Source: Methanobrevibacter sp.
Lineage (GTDB): Archaea > Methanobacteriota > Methanobacteria > Methanobacteriales > Methanobacteriaceae
Direction: 5' to 3'
Length of the DNA: 64,000 bases
Assembly: GCA_017407115.1 (NCBI GenBank)
Contig: JAFQXD010000056.1
Coordinates: forward strand, 57,399-121,398
Shown: positions 25,621 to 34,018 of the stretch, one piece after another
How positions within the stretch are numbered: position 1 is the stretch's first letter
Layout: every line of letters begins with the position of its first letter
Notes under the pieces: generated by a model
The model's input: the letters and a program-made list of their open reading frames with translations, nothing else
Databases searched by the model: none
What the model was told of the DNA's origin: nothing
Translations under genes and position numbers: made by a program

Positions 25621-26221
25621 ATGAGAGAAAAAACAATGAGTAATCAGGGAAAAAGGAGCGTTTTCACTTGTATCGGGGCTACTTCGCATTCAACAAGAGA
25701 GAGAGAGAGATGATTTCTACTCTACTGATCCAGTAGCAATACAATTGTTGGATAAACATGGTTTATTGGATAAGGAGGTTGCATATTGGGAAACTGCTTG
25801 TGGCAGTGGGAAACTCGCAAAGGAATTAATCCGACTTGGGTATGATGTTTCAAGAGCAAGTGATTTATTTGATAGAGGTTATGGTGATGTCGGTGTGGAT
25901 TTTTTCAAATGTAATGAGGTGTTTGAAGGAAATTTAATAACCAATCCCCCATACAAGTACATTAATGAATGGATACAACATTCCATTGACCTTGCTTCAA
26001 GGAAATCATATGTTTTTTGCAGGATACAAACTATTGAAAGTATAAAGAGATGGCACATATTCAAAAACAACCCTCCAACATTGATTTGTCCGTTTGTACA
26101 GAGAGTAAAATGCTATAAAAATGACGATACAAGTTATAAATCAAGTGCAGTGTGTTATTCATGGTTCATTTGGGATAATACTGTTAATAATGGAGAAACA
26201 AAGGTTAAATGGTTAATATGA
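25621..26221 (+). pseudogene. phage adenine-specific DNA methyltransferase, split at a (GA)7 tract
   Basis: An N-terminal piece opens at 25621 (or 25636) and reads RSVFTCIGATSHSTRERER before a TGA at 25711. The rest reads on in the next frame from DFYSTDP, with motif I WETACGSGKLAKEL and motif IV NPPY, the usual pattern of phage N6-adenine methyltransferases. Adding one GA unit to the tract at 25697-25710 would fuse the pieces into about 200 residues. Without it the second frame has no better start than TTG at 25745. The gene is therefore off, phase-variable, or carries a sequencing error. Confidence 0.72.
25697..25710. repeat. (GA)7 dinucleotide tract inside the methyltransferase gene
   Basis: Seven GA units lie where the two halves of the methyltransferase frame meet. 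A gain of one unit restores the frame; a loss of one unit gives the third phase. Slipped-strand mispairing at such tracts switches genes on and off. Confidence 0.7.
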
Positions 26222-26277
26222 TTAATCGAATGATTATATTCTTATTGATTTTATTTTTAATTATCATTTTAGAGTAG
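26218..26277 (+). CDS. very small hydrophobic peptide
   Basis: 19 residues (MINRMIIFLLILFLIIILE) from an ATG overlapping the methyltransferase stop. It would be a single membrane helix. Chance is a real alternative because isoleucine and leucine codons are frequent in this AT-rich DNA. Confidence 0.3.
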   Translation: MINRMIIFLLILFLIIILE

Positions 26278-26283
26278 ATTATT

Positions 26284-26439
26284 ATGATGGAAAGAAGTGT
26301 AGATATTCAGTTAAATATCGATGGAATAGTATTACAGGAAGGAGAGAATATTGAGGATATTATTCAAAAAATCGAAGAGATAGTAGATACAATTTACCCT
26401 ATTAAATATTTAGTAATTCAAGAGGAAGTTTATGACTAA
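26284..26439 (+). CDS. small hypothetical protein
   Basis: 51 residues, acidic, with a strand (VDIQLNIDGIVL) followed by a helix (IEDIIQKIEEIVDTIYP). It is translationally coupled to the next ORF, which starts within its last codons. No family is recognised. Two adjacent short genes following a phage methyltransferase often encode host-takeover proteins, but that is only a guess. Confidence 0.5.
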   Translation: MMERSVDIQLNIDGIVLQEGENIEDIIQKIEEIVDTIYPIKYLVIQEEVYD

Positions 26440-26593
26440 TATTTGTAAATTAAAATTTGAGGTTAGTGTTCATGTTCATGATGAATGTGCTGATGGTCTT
26501 GGAGAAGATTTGGCAAAGTTTCTGGAAGAATCGTGGTTTAATGGTGAGGACGTGCTTGAAGTAATATATACTGGGCATGATGTAGTTTTATGA
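26432..26593 (+). CDS. small hypothetical protein
   Basis: 53 residues, preceded by GAGG six bases before the ATG and overlapping the upstream gene by eight bases. The strand CKLKFEVSVHVHDEC is followed by a helix (GLGEDLAKFLEESW) and a final strand, suggesting a small alpha/beta fold. Not recognised. It is the last gene before structured RNA D. Confidence 0.5.
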   Translation: MTNICKLKFEVSVHVHDECADGLGEDLAKFLEESWFNGEDVLEVIYTGHDVVL

Positions 26594-26680
26594 ATTTATT
26601 GTCTTAATATATTACTTATGATATATCATTTATATGTAGGTTCTTGAAGAACTTCGTAGATATTCTATCCTGTACTGGCT

Positions 26681-26972
26681 TGTAGAGTGCCTTTAAACTC
26701 TACATTTTCACCGGCTATGACTATTTAGTTAATAGCAATTGAATGAGCTCTAATTTCAATTACATTACTCCTATATGTATAATTATAGAATTTGGAGCTT
26801 TGTTGGAAGGTGCAATTCCTTCTCATAGCTTTTTCGAGTGTGATGGGATAGTTTTTATGTTTTATATACGTTTTCAATGTTTATAAGTTATTTATATTCG
26901 CCTGTTGTTTGCTCCATCATACTCGGCTTTTATTTGAATCACTCCATAGACTGTTGCGTAATGCAACAGTCT
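26681..26972 (+). ncRNA. structured RNA D: tRNA-like domain plus long-range stem domain
   Basis: A TATA-like ATTTATATG lies at 26626-26637. In order: a hairpin (26681-26688 with 26697-26704); a tRNA-like domain with a perfect 7-bp acceptor (26714-26720 with 26823-26829), a D-like arm (26721-26735), one base, an anticodon-like arm of 7 bp with an 11-nt loop (26737-26761), a variable-like arm (26768-26771 with 26794-26797) and a T-arm GAAGG-TGCAATT-CCTTC (26806-26822); a 12-bp stem with one G-U (26835-26846 with 26914-26925); and a 10-bp hairpin (26948-26957 with 26963-26972). The layout matches RNA C with little sequence similarity. Confidence 0.62.
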
Positions 26973-27349
26973 GGTATTTTAAACTTTTCTCTTTTTTTAG
27001 AAACATTTATATACTCCTTTTTTCAAATCAATATTCAGAGGTTTTTTCAAGAGATGTGTTTTCCGGAGGATAGATTTGGATTTGTCCTAAAAAAAATCTC
27101 TCATGGGTAAGTTTTCTTTTATTCGGCTTGCCCAGATTGCCTTAAAAATTGTTTTAAGGTAAATGTAAAGAATAAAAGAGGCAATTAATTAACGAATAAT
27201 CAATTGGCTAAATTTTATACGAATTTCAAATTGATATAATGTAATTTAAATATGAGGTGTTACATAACTATCAATTGCAGTTATTGAAATAGTACAATTA
27301 TGGGAAAAAATCGTAAATTTAATATGTTTACAAAAAATAATATAAAATC
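26973..27349. other. noncoding region at the probable right end of the prophage
   Basis: No gene is seen. A stem with one G-U (TGGGTAAG with CTTGCCCA) spans about 27108-27135, and an 8-bp perfect hairpin CCTTAAAA/TTTTAAGG spans 27140-27159. The prophage-host boundary may lie here or a little beyond, but no repeat pair can be tested because the left end is outside the window. Confidence 0.4.
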
Positions 27350-27556
27350 ATGGATATGAAAAATACCACAATACTTCTCATAATTTTGTTATGCATTTTG
27401 GGTTTGATAGTGGGAGTATACTATACAGAAGCCAGCGAGAGCACTGTAAACCCGGATGATTATGATGAAGTAATCCATGAAGATTCAAACGGAACAATCA
27501 CCATCAAATTGCAGTTAAAAGGAAATGAAAGTAGTTTAGATAACTTTTTTACCTAA
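27350..27556 (+). CDS. small exported or membrane-anchored protein
   Basis: 68 residues. A hydrophobic segment at about residues 7-24 (a short Met-Asp-Met-Lys lead, then LLIILLCILGLIVGVYY) looks like a signal anchor. The rest is acidic and soluble, ending with a Ser and Asn-rich tail. No family is recognised. It overlaps the end of the convergent DUF2283 gene by four bases. Confidence 0.5.
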   Translation: MDMKNTTILLIILLCILGLIVGVYYTEASESTVNPDDYDEVIHEDSNGTITIKLQLKGNESSLDNFFT

Positions 27557-27930
27557 ACAAAAGCTAATTTTGAAATCCTATTTGGAAAATGAGACCTATT
27601 GCTTGTGAAATATTCAATGGTTTTTGTGTTTTCTCTATCTTCCACCAATACGCAAATCATCGCATTAAGAGAAATGGATTTTTCTTCAACACACACTTCC
27701 ATTTTAAACAGAACTATATTATTTAAGCTTTCACGGGGAAAATTTAATCTGTTTGAAGCATCCAAAATTTCTAATGACACAGGAACATTATTATTATCAA
27801 AATCCAGCAATATTCCATCTCCCATTTCAACAGTTTCACCATACTGGAATTTTTTGTTAACTTTAACTCCCAATGTATCCGATAATATATCGTATTTATA
27901 AATTACTTCATGAATGCTATTTTCTTTCAT
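27553..27930 (-). CDS. DUF2283-like protein, without a toxin partner
   Basis: A 125-residue protein with the DUF2283 pattern: YKYDILSDTLGVKV, then EMGDGILLDFDNNNVPVSLEILDASNRL, where DG-x-x-LD-D and I-x-DAS are the typical core. DUF2283 often serves as the antitoxin of a DUF4258-type toxin. A matching pair occurs at 51912-52594, but here no toxin gene is adjacent. The C-terminal half (VCVEEKSISLNAMICVLVED) is an addition shared in outline with the other copy. Confidence 0.6.
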   Translation of the reverse strand: MKENSIHEVIYKYDILSDTLGVKVNKKFQYGETVEMGDGILLDFDNNNVPVSLEILDASNRLNFPRESLNNIVLFKMEVCVEEKSISLNAMICVLVEDRENTKTIEYFTSNRSHFPNRISKLAFV

Positions 27931-28185
27931 ATTTAACCTCTTTTTGGCGAATGAATATGTCGTTTTGACTGTTATTTTTCAATCATCTAATCTAATTAAA
28001 AATCAAACAACAGTTGTAAATTATCTATTGGCATATTTGATACTATTTGAAGTGCGATTATATGATTAAACATGGATATGACTAATACTTAAAGTTTACT
28101 ACTCTCTCAAAGCAATATTCCATGATGAAAGCAATTTATTAAAAAAAAAATAAGGTAAATGATTAGAAAATTCTAACCATTAAAA

Positions 28186-29672
28186 CTAAACTCTCTCTTC
28201 GGCATCATCCCAATCGGGAGTTTGGGCCGGAAGAACAGTGAATATCAAAGTTGCAACAAGCAAAATAGCTGCTGAAATTACAGTAAATACCAGCTGTTCA
28301 AAGGTAGCGGCTTTTACCACATCAATCATACCTCCAATCCAAACGATTGTTAAAACTATCGGCAAAAGATATTTGACAATGCCTAACCACCATTTTCCAA
28401 GCTTGATTGTTTTACTTCTGGAATTCAAGAAATCAATGAATTTATCAGCTTAAATATCCATGCAAATATTATACATTCTAAAATCACTCCAATGAGCAGT
28501 GCAATCTGATTGATGAACGTATCGACAAATCCCAAAACATCACCACCATAGGCGGTTGCATAAATCATGGATATGCATGCACCGACAACAATCAGTATTG
28601 TCATGGTTTTTGATCTTGAAAGGCCGAACTTGTTTTGTATTGAAAATGACAACGGTTCGATTGTTGAGAGAATGCTTGTAAGGCCTGCAAGATAAACTGT
28701 TAAAAAGAACATAGGTCCTAAAACGTAAGCCCACTGACCAAGCACATTGAATACTGTAGGATATACAACAAATACAAGCCCTGTTTCCTAAGTTACAAGA
28801 TCAGCAACTGCAGTTCCGGACTGCATTGACATGTAACCTAAAATTGAAAACACCCCTAAAGCCGCAAAGTTTTCAAAAAGTGAATTTGCAAGAGCGATTG
28901 AAATTGTATTTGTAATCAAATCAGCGTCATCTTTAGTGTAGCTTGCATACGTAAATGCAATTGACATGCCTAAACTTAAGGAGAATATAATCTGACCAAA
29001 TGCGGCCATCCATATGTTGAAATTTGTCAATAAAGACCAGTCGGGAGCGAAAAGCTCAGCCAAACCTATTGAGGCGCCCGGCAAAGTAAGTGAAAATCCA
29101 ACAATGATAATCATGATGATGAATAATGCAGGCACTAAAAGCCTTGACACCTTACCCAAACCCGCTTCAAGGTCCCTGTGGGATATAAACCAAATGATTA
29201 CCCAACCGACAAGCATTGCAACGGCAATGAGTGGAATGAAAGTCAGAAGACCAGACATTGAGGTTGAAGACTGAAGAAGGGTTGTTGCAAAGAAAGTGTC
29301 AGGATTTGCTCCCCAGCCCTTAGTGAAACTCAAAATCATGTAAATTCCATCCCAGCCCAGAATAGCTGAGTAATAAATCATAATCATAAATACAGCGACT
29401 GGCAGAAGCCAGCCTAAATATTCCCATTTGGAGCGAATCTTTCTTATAGCCTTCGGAAAAGAAGATTTAAAATTATATCCAACGCCATACTCTAAAATCA
29501 AGAAAGGAATACCCATTAAAAGAATTGCTACAATATATGGAATGTAGAATGCTCCTCCTCCGTTAGAATAGAGTACGTAGGGATACCTCCAAATGTTTCC
29601 AAGTCCAACAGCAGAACCAATCATTGCAAGGATGAATGAAAGGTTGCTGCCCCATTCGTTTTTATCTGCTAT
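28186..29672 (-). pseudogene. sodium-dependent symporter (SNF family), broken
   Basis: The reading spans the normal length and membrane pattern of the sodium:neurotransmitter symporter family. The family start ADKNEWGSNLSFILAM GS is followed by AVGLGNIWRYPY. Lesions are: the expected start Met codon reads ATA at 29672-29670; a TAG interrupts between AVADLVT and ETGLVF near 28785; and the frame shifts near 28428 so that the last membrane helices (KLGKWWLGIVKYLL onward) lie in another frame. UAG as pyrrolysine is unlikely because no other gene in the window needs it. The family normally imports amino acids or related solutes with sodium. Confidence 0.78.
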
Positions 29673-29769
29673 AATTTCCCATTTTCCTATTAATATTATG
29701 TCTAATATTTTTGTAAAAAGAGTAATAAATAGATTTAGATTTTGAAAAATTGGAAAAAAATAGGCAGGG

Positions 29770-30594
29770 TTAATATTTTCCAAAATCAATTTCATTTAAA
29801 ACATGGTTAAAACGTTCTTCCTCAGGAGGAAGTTGCATATAATCTCCATAAATAGGTATTAAAGTATTGTCATCATTATTTGGAATGTTCATTTCATAAC
29901 CTTCAAATAATGCTTTTTTAGGAGGTTTATAATCAGTCCTTTTAAAAGTAGGTCTTTCAACAAGAGTCAAATCAGTTACATATTCCCCACTATTTGAATT
30001 ATATTTTGTAAATACATTATATAATCTCTTTTGAAAATACTTCGGACCAAAACCAAAAGTTCTAAAAAGTTTATGGGTTATATTAAGTATTAGATTAAAT
30101 ATTTTTGAGTAATTATCAAATTTGAACACTGAAATCGGATATAACCTTGTTAACACATAACATCTTTGAATGAATAACCATCTTTTAAACTTGTTATCTG
30201 GCAAATTATCCAAAATAAATAGATCAATATGAATTCCCAATTTAAATGAAACATGTTTATCCCAATATTCAGCCCAATATGTTCCATTTAATGACATTCT
30301 ACCAAATTGAAAGCAGTATTCATTATTATATCTTGAATCAAAAATTGTGTATTTTTCGCTAGGATTTTCTTCCATTACCTTGAGGAACTTTTCATAATCT
30401 TCTCTAAACATCATTATATCAATATCATCATCCCATGGAATGAATCCTTGATGTCTGATAGCTCCAATTTGAGTTCCAAAAATCAGATAATACTCAATAT
30501 CATTTTTATCACAGATTTCAACGAAATCGTTTAAAATCATTAATTCGACTTCTTTAATATGATTAAGCTCTTCCTCATCATATTCATTATACAT
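29770..30594 (-). CDS. licD: LicD-family phosphotransferase 1
   Basis: A 274-residue protein with the LicD signature: YYLIFGTQIGAIRHQGFIPWDDDIDI at about residues 35-60, in which Gly40-Thr41 and the acidic PWDDDID cluster (Asp55-57, Asp59) build the nucleotide-binding and catalytic site. LicD proteins transfer phosphocholine or related phospho groups from a CDP-linked donor to sugars. It closes a cluster with a cytidylyltransferase-oxidoreductase fusion and a class V aminotransferase, which may make the donor. A second copy lies at 34019. Confidence 0.78.
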   Translation of the reverse strand: MYNEYDEEELNHIKEVELMILNDFVEICDKNDIEYYLIFGTQIGAIRHQGFIPWDDDIDIMMFREDYEKFLKVMEENPSEKYTIFDSRYNNEYCFQFGRMSLNGTYWAEYWDKHVSFKLGIHIDLFILDNLPDNKFKRWLFIQRCYVLTRLYPISVFKFDNYSKIFNLILNITHKLFRTFGFGPKYFQKRLYNVFTKYNSNSGEYVTDLTLVERPTFKRTDYKPPKKALFEGYEMNIPNNDDNTLIPIYGDYMQLPPEEERFNHVLNEIDFGKY

Positions 30595-30608
30595 CGTTAC
30601 ACCAGAAA

Positions 30609-31937
30609 TTAATATTTTTGAATATAATTAACATCCTTATTTTCAAAGTCTTCAATTATTTTACAAATTGCATTGGAAATGTCACTATCAATATATGTAT
30701 TATTTTTATTAAGTTCTATGGATTTTGCAAAAGCAACAAGTTCATATCTTATTCCTTCACCATCCAATTGATAGAAATATTTCTTATTATCTTCTAAGTT
30801 TTCAAATCTTAATTCAAAATAATCTGTTTTCCACCAAGGTGCAGGCACATATGCATAACCTTCACTTCCGGAAATAATTAATTCCCCCTCAGATTTAACA
30901 CTGTTTGCAACTTTTATGGATGCTACAGCATGTTCATAGAGAAAATCAATTTTAGTAAACAAATCAAAATTATCCTTGTTTTCCATAATTAATGAATTAA
31001 TAGTTCTATCTTTATAATCAACACCCAATATCTGAAATATCGGCAAAAGTGCAGTTGGCGCCCATGCAGTGATGCTGTTCCAAGAGCTATCATCATATTC
31101 TCTTATACTGGTACAGGTAGCATCAACAGAATAGACTTCTCCAATTTTACCTCCCTTAAGTAAAAGCAATAATCGATTATATGCTGTTGAATAAGCTGTT
31201 TTAATAGAATCCATTAAGATTAAATCGTTTTCATTAGCTAAATTCTGTAATTCAATAGATTCTTTTTCATTTAAAGCAAATGGAGACTCACATAAAACAT
31301 GCTTTCCTTGACTTAATGCTTTTTTAACCTGCTCATAATGTTTTGTAGGATGGGAAACAATATAAACCGCATCAACCAAGGGTAACAGTTCATCATAATC
31401 TTTAGCTAAAATTAAATCCTCGTTTTCATAGCATTTCTCTTCATTTTCATTGTCAACAGAAATTGCATTAACCACAATACCGTTTACATATTTGGATTCA
31501 TCATAAAACTTTTTCAATACATTACCTTCACCGATAAGGCCCAAATTAATATTTCTATTTTTAGACCTTATATCTGAGCTGGATACTCCTTCAGTTCTCT
31601 CTAGATAAACCACATCACAATATTCTTTTAGATAATCAAAGTACCCCACCCAATCAGATCCTACAGTGAAAATGTCAACATCAAATCTTTTTATATCATC
31701 TATTTTTTGACCTTCATACTCCTCAATGATAATTTCATCAGCGAGTCCTGTTGCCCTAACAGATTCTATTCTCTCCATTAATGACTGTTTAACATTGATT
31801 TTTCCTCGTGTTTTGTCAAAGTCATCGGCAGTAACCCCAACGATTAAATAATCTCCCAAATCTTTTGCTCGCTCTAAAAGCCTTTGATGTCCATAATGGA
31901 ATAAATCATATGTTCCATAGGTAATTACTTTTTTCAT
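30609..31937 (-). CDS. cytidylyltransferase fused to Gfo/Idh/MocA oxidoreductase
   Basis: A 442-residue fusion. Residues 1-145 are a TagD-type cytidylyltransferase: YGTYDLFHYGH (His14 to His17 forming the HxGH pair), and RTEGVSSSDIR near 135, similar to the R-x-x-G-I-S-T-T motif of this group. Residues 150-442 are a Gfo/Idh/MocA-type oxidoreductase: NLGLIGEGN begins a Rossmann domain, with HPTKHYEQ and CESPFALNE at family positions. The first half would activate an alcohol or phosphonate as a CDP or CMP derivative; the second would oxidise or reduce it. The substrate is unknown. Confidence 0.75.
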   Translation of the reverse strand: MKKVITYGTYDLFHYGHQRLLERAKDLGDYLIVGVTADDFDKTRGKINVKQSLMERIESVRATGLADEIIIEEYEGQKIDDIKRFDVDIFTVGSDWVGYFDYLKEYCDVVYLERTEGVSSSDIRSKNRNINLGLIGEGNVLKKFYDESKYVNGIVVNAISVDNENEEKCYENEDLILAKDYDELLPLVDAVYIVSHPTKHYEQVKKALSQGKHVLCESPFALNEKESIELQNLANENDLILMDSIKTAYSTAYNRLLLLLKGGKIGEVYSVDATCTSIREYDDSSWNSITAWAPTALLPIFQILGVDYKDRTINSLIMENKDNFDLFTKIDFLYEHAVASIKVANSVKSEGELIISGSEGYAYVPAPWWKTDYFELRFENLEDNKKYFYQLDGEGIRYELVAFAKSIELNKNNTYIDSDISNAICKIIEDFENKDVNYIQKY

Positions 31938-33013
31938 TAGAATAATCCTCTTTTTTGTATGTCTTTAAGTGCATTGATTAATGTATCATTGTCTTCTGGA
32001 GTTAAATCTCCCATATGGCCAACTCTGAATATCATGTCCTTTGAAAGGTCATCCCGTGCAGTACTAACCCAAATATCATATTCATTTTTTAGGATTTCAA
32101 CCAAATTAACGTCAAGTATCTCTTTTGAATGAACTGTTGTAACTGCATTGGATAGGCATTTGCATCTCACTTCAAATGGGAATTCCTCTATTTTTGTTCT
32201 GAAGTCATTGGCCAAATCAACAACCCTTTGAACTTCAACATCGACTCCACCATCATTTTTAATTTGTTTTAATCTTGCATTAAGCTGTAATATAACAGTG
32301 ATAGCCGGAGTAAAAGGTGTTTGACCTCTGACCCCATTGATAAGCATGTCATTAAAATCAAAATACATTGATTTGCAGGAATTATTTTCAACACGTTTTA
32401 ATGCTTCTTTGGATAAGGTAATAATTGCAATTCCTGGCGGGCATGCAAGAGCTTTTTGAGAACCTGTAATGACAACGTCAATTTTTTGTTCTGTCATGTT
32501 TAAAGGATCTGCTAAAAATGAGCTTATTGCATCAACAACTAACAATAAATTATTTTTTTTACAGAATTCACTTATCATATCCAAATCATAATGAACACCA
32601 GAACTTGTCTCACAGATGTTAACTAAAAATGCCGTGAAATCCTTACCATCATACTCATATAGCATTTCAGAAGTAAGGCAGGACCCAAAATCCACCTTGA
32701 TGTCTTCACAATCGATATTATGAAGTTTACATAAGTCTACAAATCTCTGACCGAAACCTCCGCCATTGACAATCAATACTTTGTCTTCTTCATTAAAAAC
32801 GTTCATGACAGTGGATTCCATTCCTGCAGTTCCAGATCCTGTTAAAAAAATGACTCTTGAATCTTCATCAGCATATAACATTTCTTTCATTAATTTTTCA
32901 TTTTCAAGAGTAACTTGAGAAAATTCGGGAGTCCTGAAATATGGTGTCTGTTGACTGCCTATTTCTAAAACCAAATCACTGCTCATAACTGGTCCTAAAG
33001 CAAAGTTTAACAT
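31937..33013 (-). CDS. class V aminotransferase, phosphonate or alanine-glyoxylate type
   Basis: A 358-residue PLP enzyme. The motif FLTGSGTAGMESTVMN near residue 55 binds the cofactor phosphate; the active-site lysine lies in TGSQKALACPPG near residue 187. The family includes 2-aminoethylphosphonate aminotransferases and alanine-glyoxylate enzymes. Its place next to the cytidylyltransferase fusion and LicD genes suggests it makes the amino group of a CDP-linked head group such as an aminoalkylphosphonate. No phosphonate mutase is seen in the window. Confidence 0.75.
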   Translation of the reverse strand: MLNFALGPVMSSDLVLEIGSQQTPYFRTPEFSQVTLENEKLMKEMLYADEDSRVIFLTGSGTAGMESTVMNVFNEEDKVLIVNGGGFGQRFVDLCKLHNIDCEDIKVDFGSCLTSEMLYEYDGKDFTAFLVNICETSSGVHYDLDMISEFCKKNNLLLVVDAISSFLADPLNMTEQKIDVVITGSQKALACPPGIAIITLSKEALKRVENNSCKSMYFDFNDMLINGVRGQTPFTPAITVILQLNARLKQIKNDGGVDVEVQRVVDLANDFRTKIEEFPFEVRCKCLSNAVTTVHSKEILDVNLVEILKNEYDIWVSTARDDLSKDMIFRVGHMGDLTPEDNDTLINALKDIQKRGLF

Positions 33014-33029
33014 GAAAATTATCTCCTAT

Positions 33030-33740
33030 TTATTCAATAACATAATACATATACTTTGTTTCAGTATGGTCGCTTAAATCTTGGAAAAGATCTTCAGCAA
33101 ATATTTCATTGCAATTTAAATCAGAGAATATATCTCTGTATTCTTGTTCAGTCCTGTAAATTGCATTATAATCCGCTTCCAAACCTTCTGAATAGAAATC
33201 TTTAAGAGTTAATCTTGTTTCCATACAAGAAGTTGGCTCCATTGCAAATACAATTTTATTGTCAGTGCAAACTGAATTAACTTCATTCATAATAATTTTC
33301 AAATCATCATCATTAATGTACATTAAAAATCCGGAAAAAATTACAATATCAAATGGAGGTTCAATTAATAACTCTTCGACTTTAATATCTGTAGCAGACA
33401 TTTCCTGGAAATAACAGTCATCATAACCTTCATATGTTTTTTTAGCTATTGCTATAAGCTCTTCTGAGAAATCTAAACCTAAATATGATTCGCATTTATC
33501 ATGTAAAGCTTCAGCCCATCTGCCGATTCCACAACCAATTTCTAAAACTTTTTTACCAGATGTGTCAATTTTATTATAGAATAGTTTTTTCTCTTCTTCA
33601 TGTCTTTGAGCAGAATTTTCCTTATCTTGGAATAAAACAATAGACAAATCACTTTCTAAATCACGATTAGCTCTATCATTAAAAAAATCTTTTACTTTAT
33701 CTGGACTGATATCTTCATTATCACCATATAATCTAGACAT
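33030..33740 (-). CDS. SAM-dependent methyltransferase
   Basis: A 236-residue class I methyltransferase. Motif I is VLEIGCGIGRWAEAL around residue 70, with a second acidic motif in YLGLDFSEELIAIAK and a motif IV-like FDIVIFSGFLMYI near 130. It is encoded next to the class V aminotransferase, which suggests it methylates the amino or hydroxyl group of the head group that is then transferred by LicD. The substrate cannot be read from the sequence. Confidence 0.7.
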   Translation of the reverse strand: MSRLYGDNEDISPDKVKDFFNDRANRDLESDLSIVLFQDKENSAQRHEEEKKLFYNKIDTSGKKVLEIGCGIGRWAEALHDKCESYLGLDFSEELIAIAKKTYEGYDDCYFQEMSATDIKVEELLIEPPFDIVIFSGFLMYINDDDLKIIMNEVNSVCTDNKIVFAMEPTSCMETRLTLKDFYSEGLEADYNAIYRTEQEYRDIFSDLNCNEIFAEDLFQDLSDHTETKYMYYVIE

Positions 33741-34018
33741 TTTAACACCTTTAAGAATATTTAAATATTAATTTAATTAATAAAAAAAATAATTAATTTT
33801 TTATATTTATCTTTTTAGACATAACTCTATATTAAATTTTATATATAATTATAAATTTACAAACATCAATTAATCATATTTAAAGATTTTAATTTTGATG
33901 TTGCTAAATAAGTTATTCTTATTTTTGTTATGAATTATAAAATACAAGTGACCCATTTATTCTCCATTATTAGAACCTTATTCAATTCTAGTTATAATTT
34001 TATTTATGCTGTTTACAC
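33741..34018. other. AT-rich noncoding gap
   Basis: No gene is seen. The sequence is nearly all A and T with runs of A or T. It separates two LicD genes and may hold a leftward promoter for the group at 29770-33740. Confidence 0.3.

Noticed and set aside
25745..26221. Methyltransferase beginning at a TTG at 25745
   Set aside because: It would cut the conserved DFYSTDP region, which is readable upstream in the same frame and in phase with the N-terminal part after one GA insertion.
26948..26972. 10-bp perfect hairpin as a simple terminator or the prophage attachment site
   Set aside because: No T-run follows directly, and no second copy is available to test attachment. It occupies the same place as the hairpin after RNA C, so it is treated as part of RNA D.
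28785..28788. UAG in the symporter as pyrrolysine
   Set aside because: Two further lesions (lost start and late frameshift) in the same gene, and no other sign of UAG decoding.
29673..29795. An upstream extension of the symporter frame that overlaps the LicD gene
   Set aside because: It is AT-rich sequence without family similarity, and the expected family start is at 29672.
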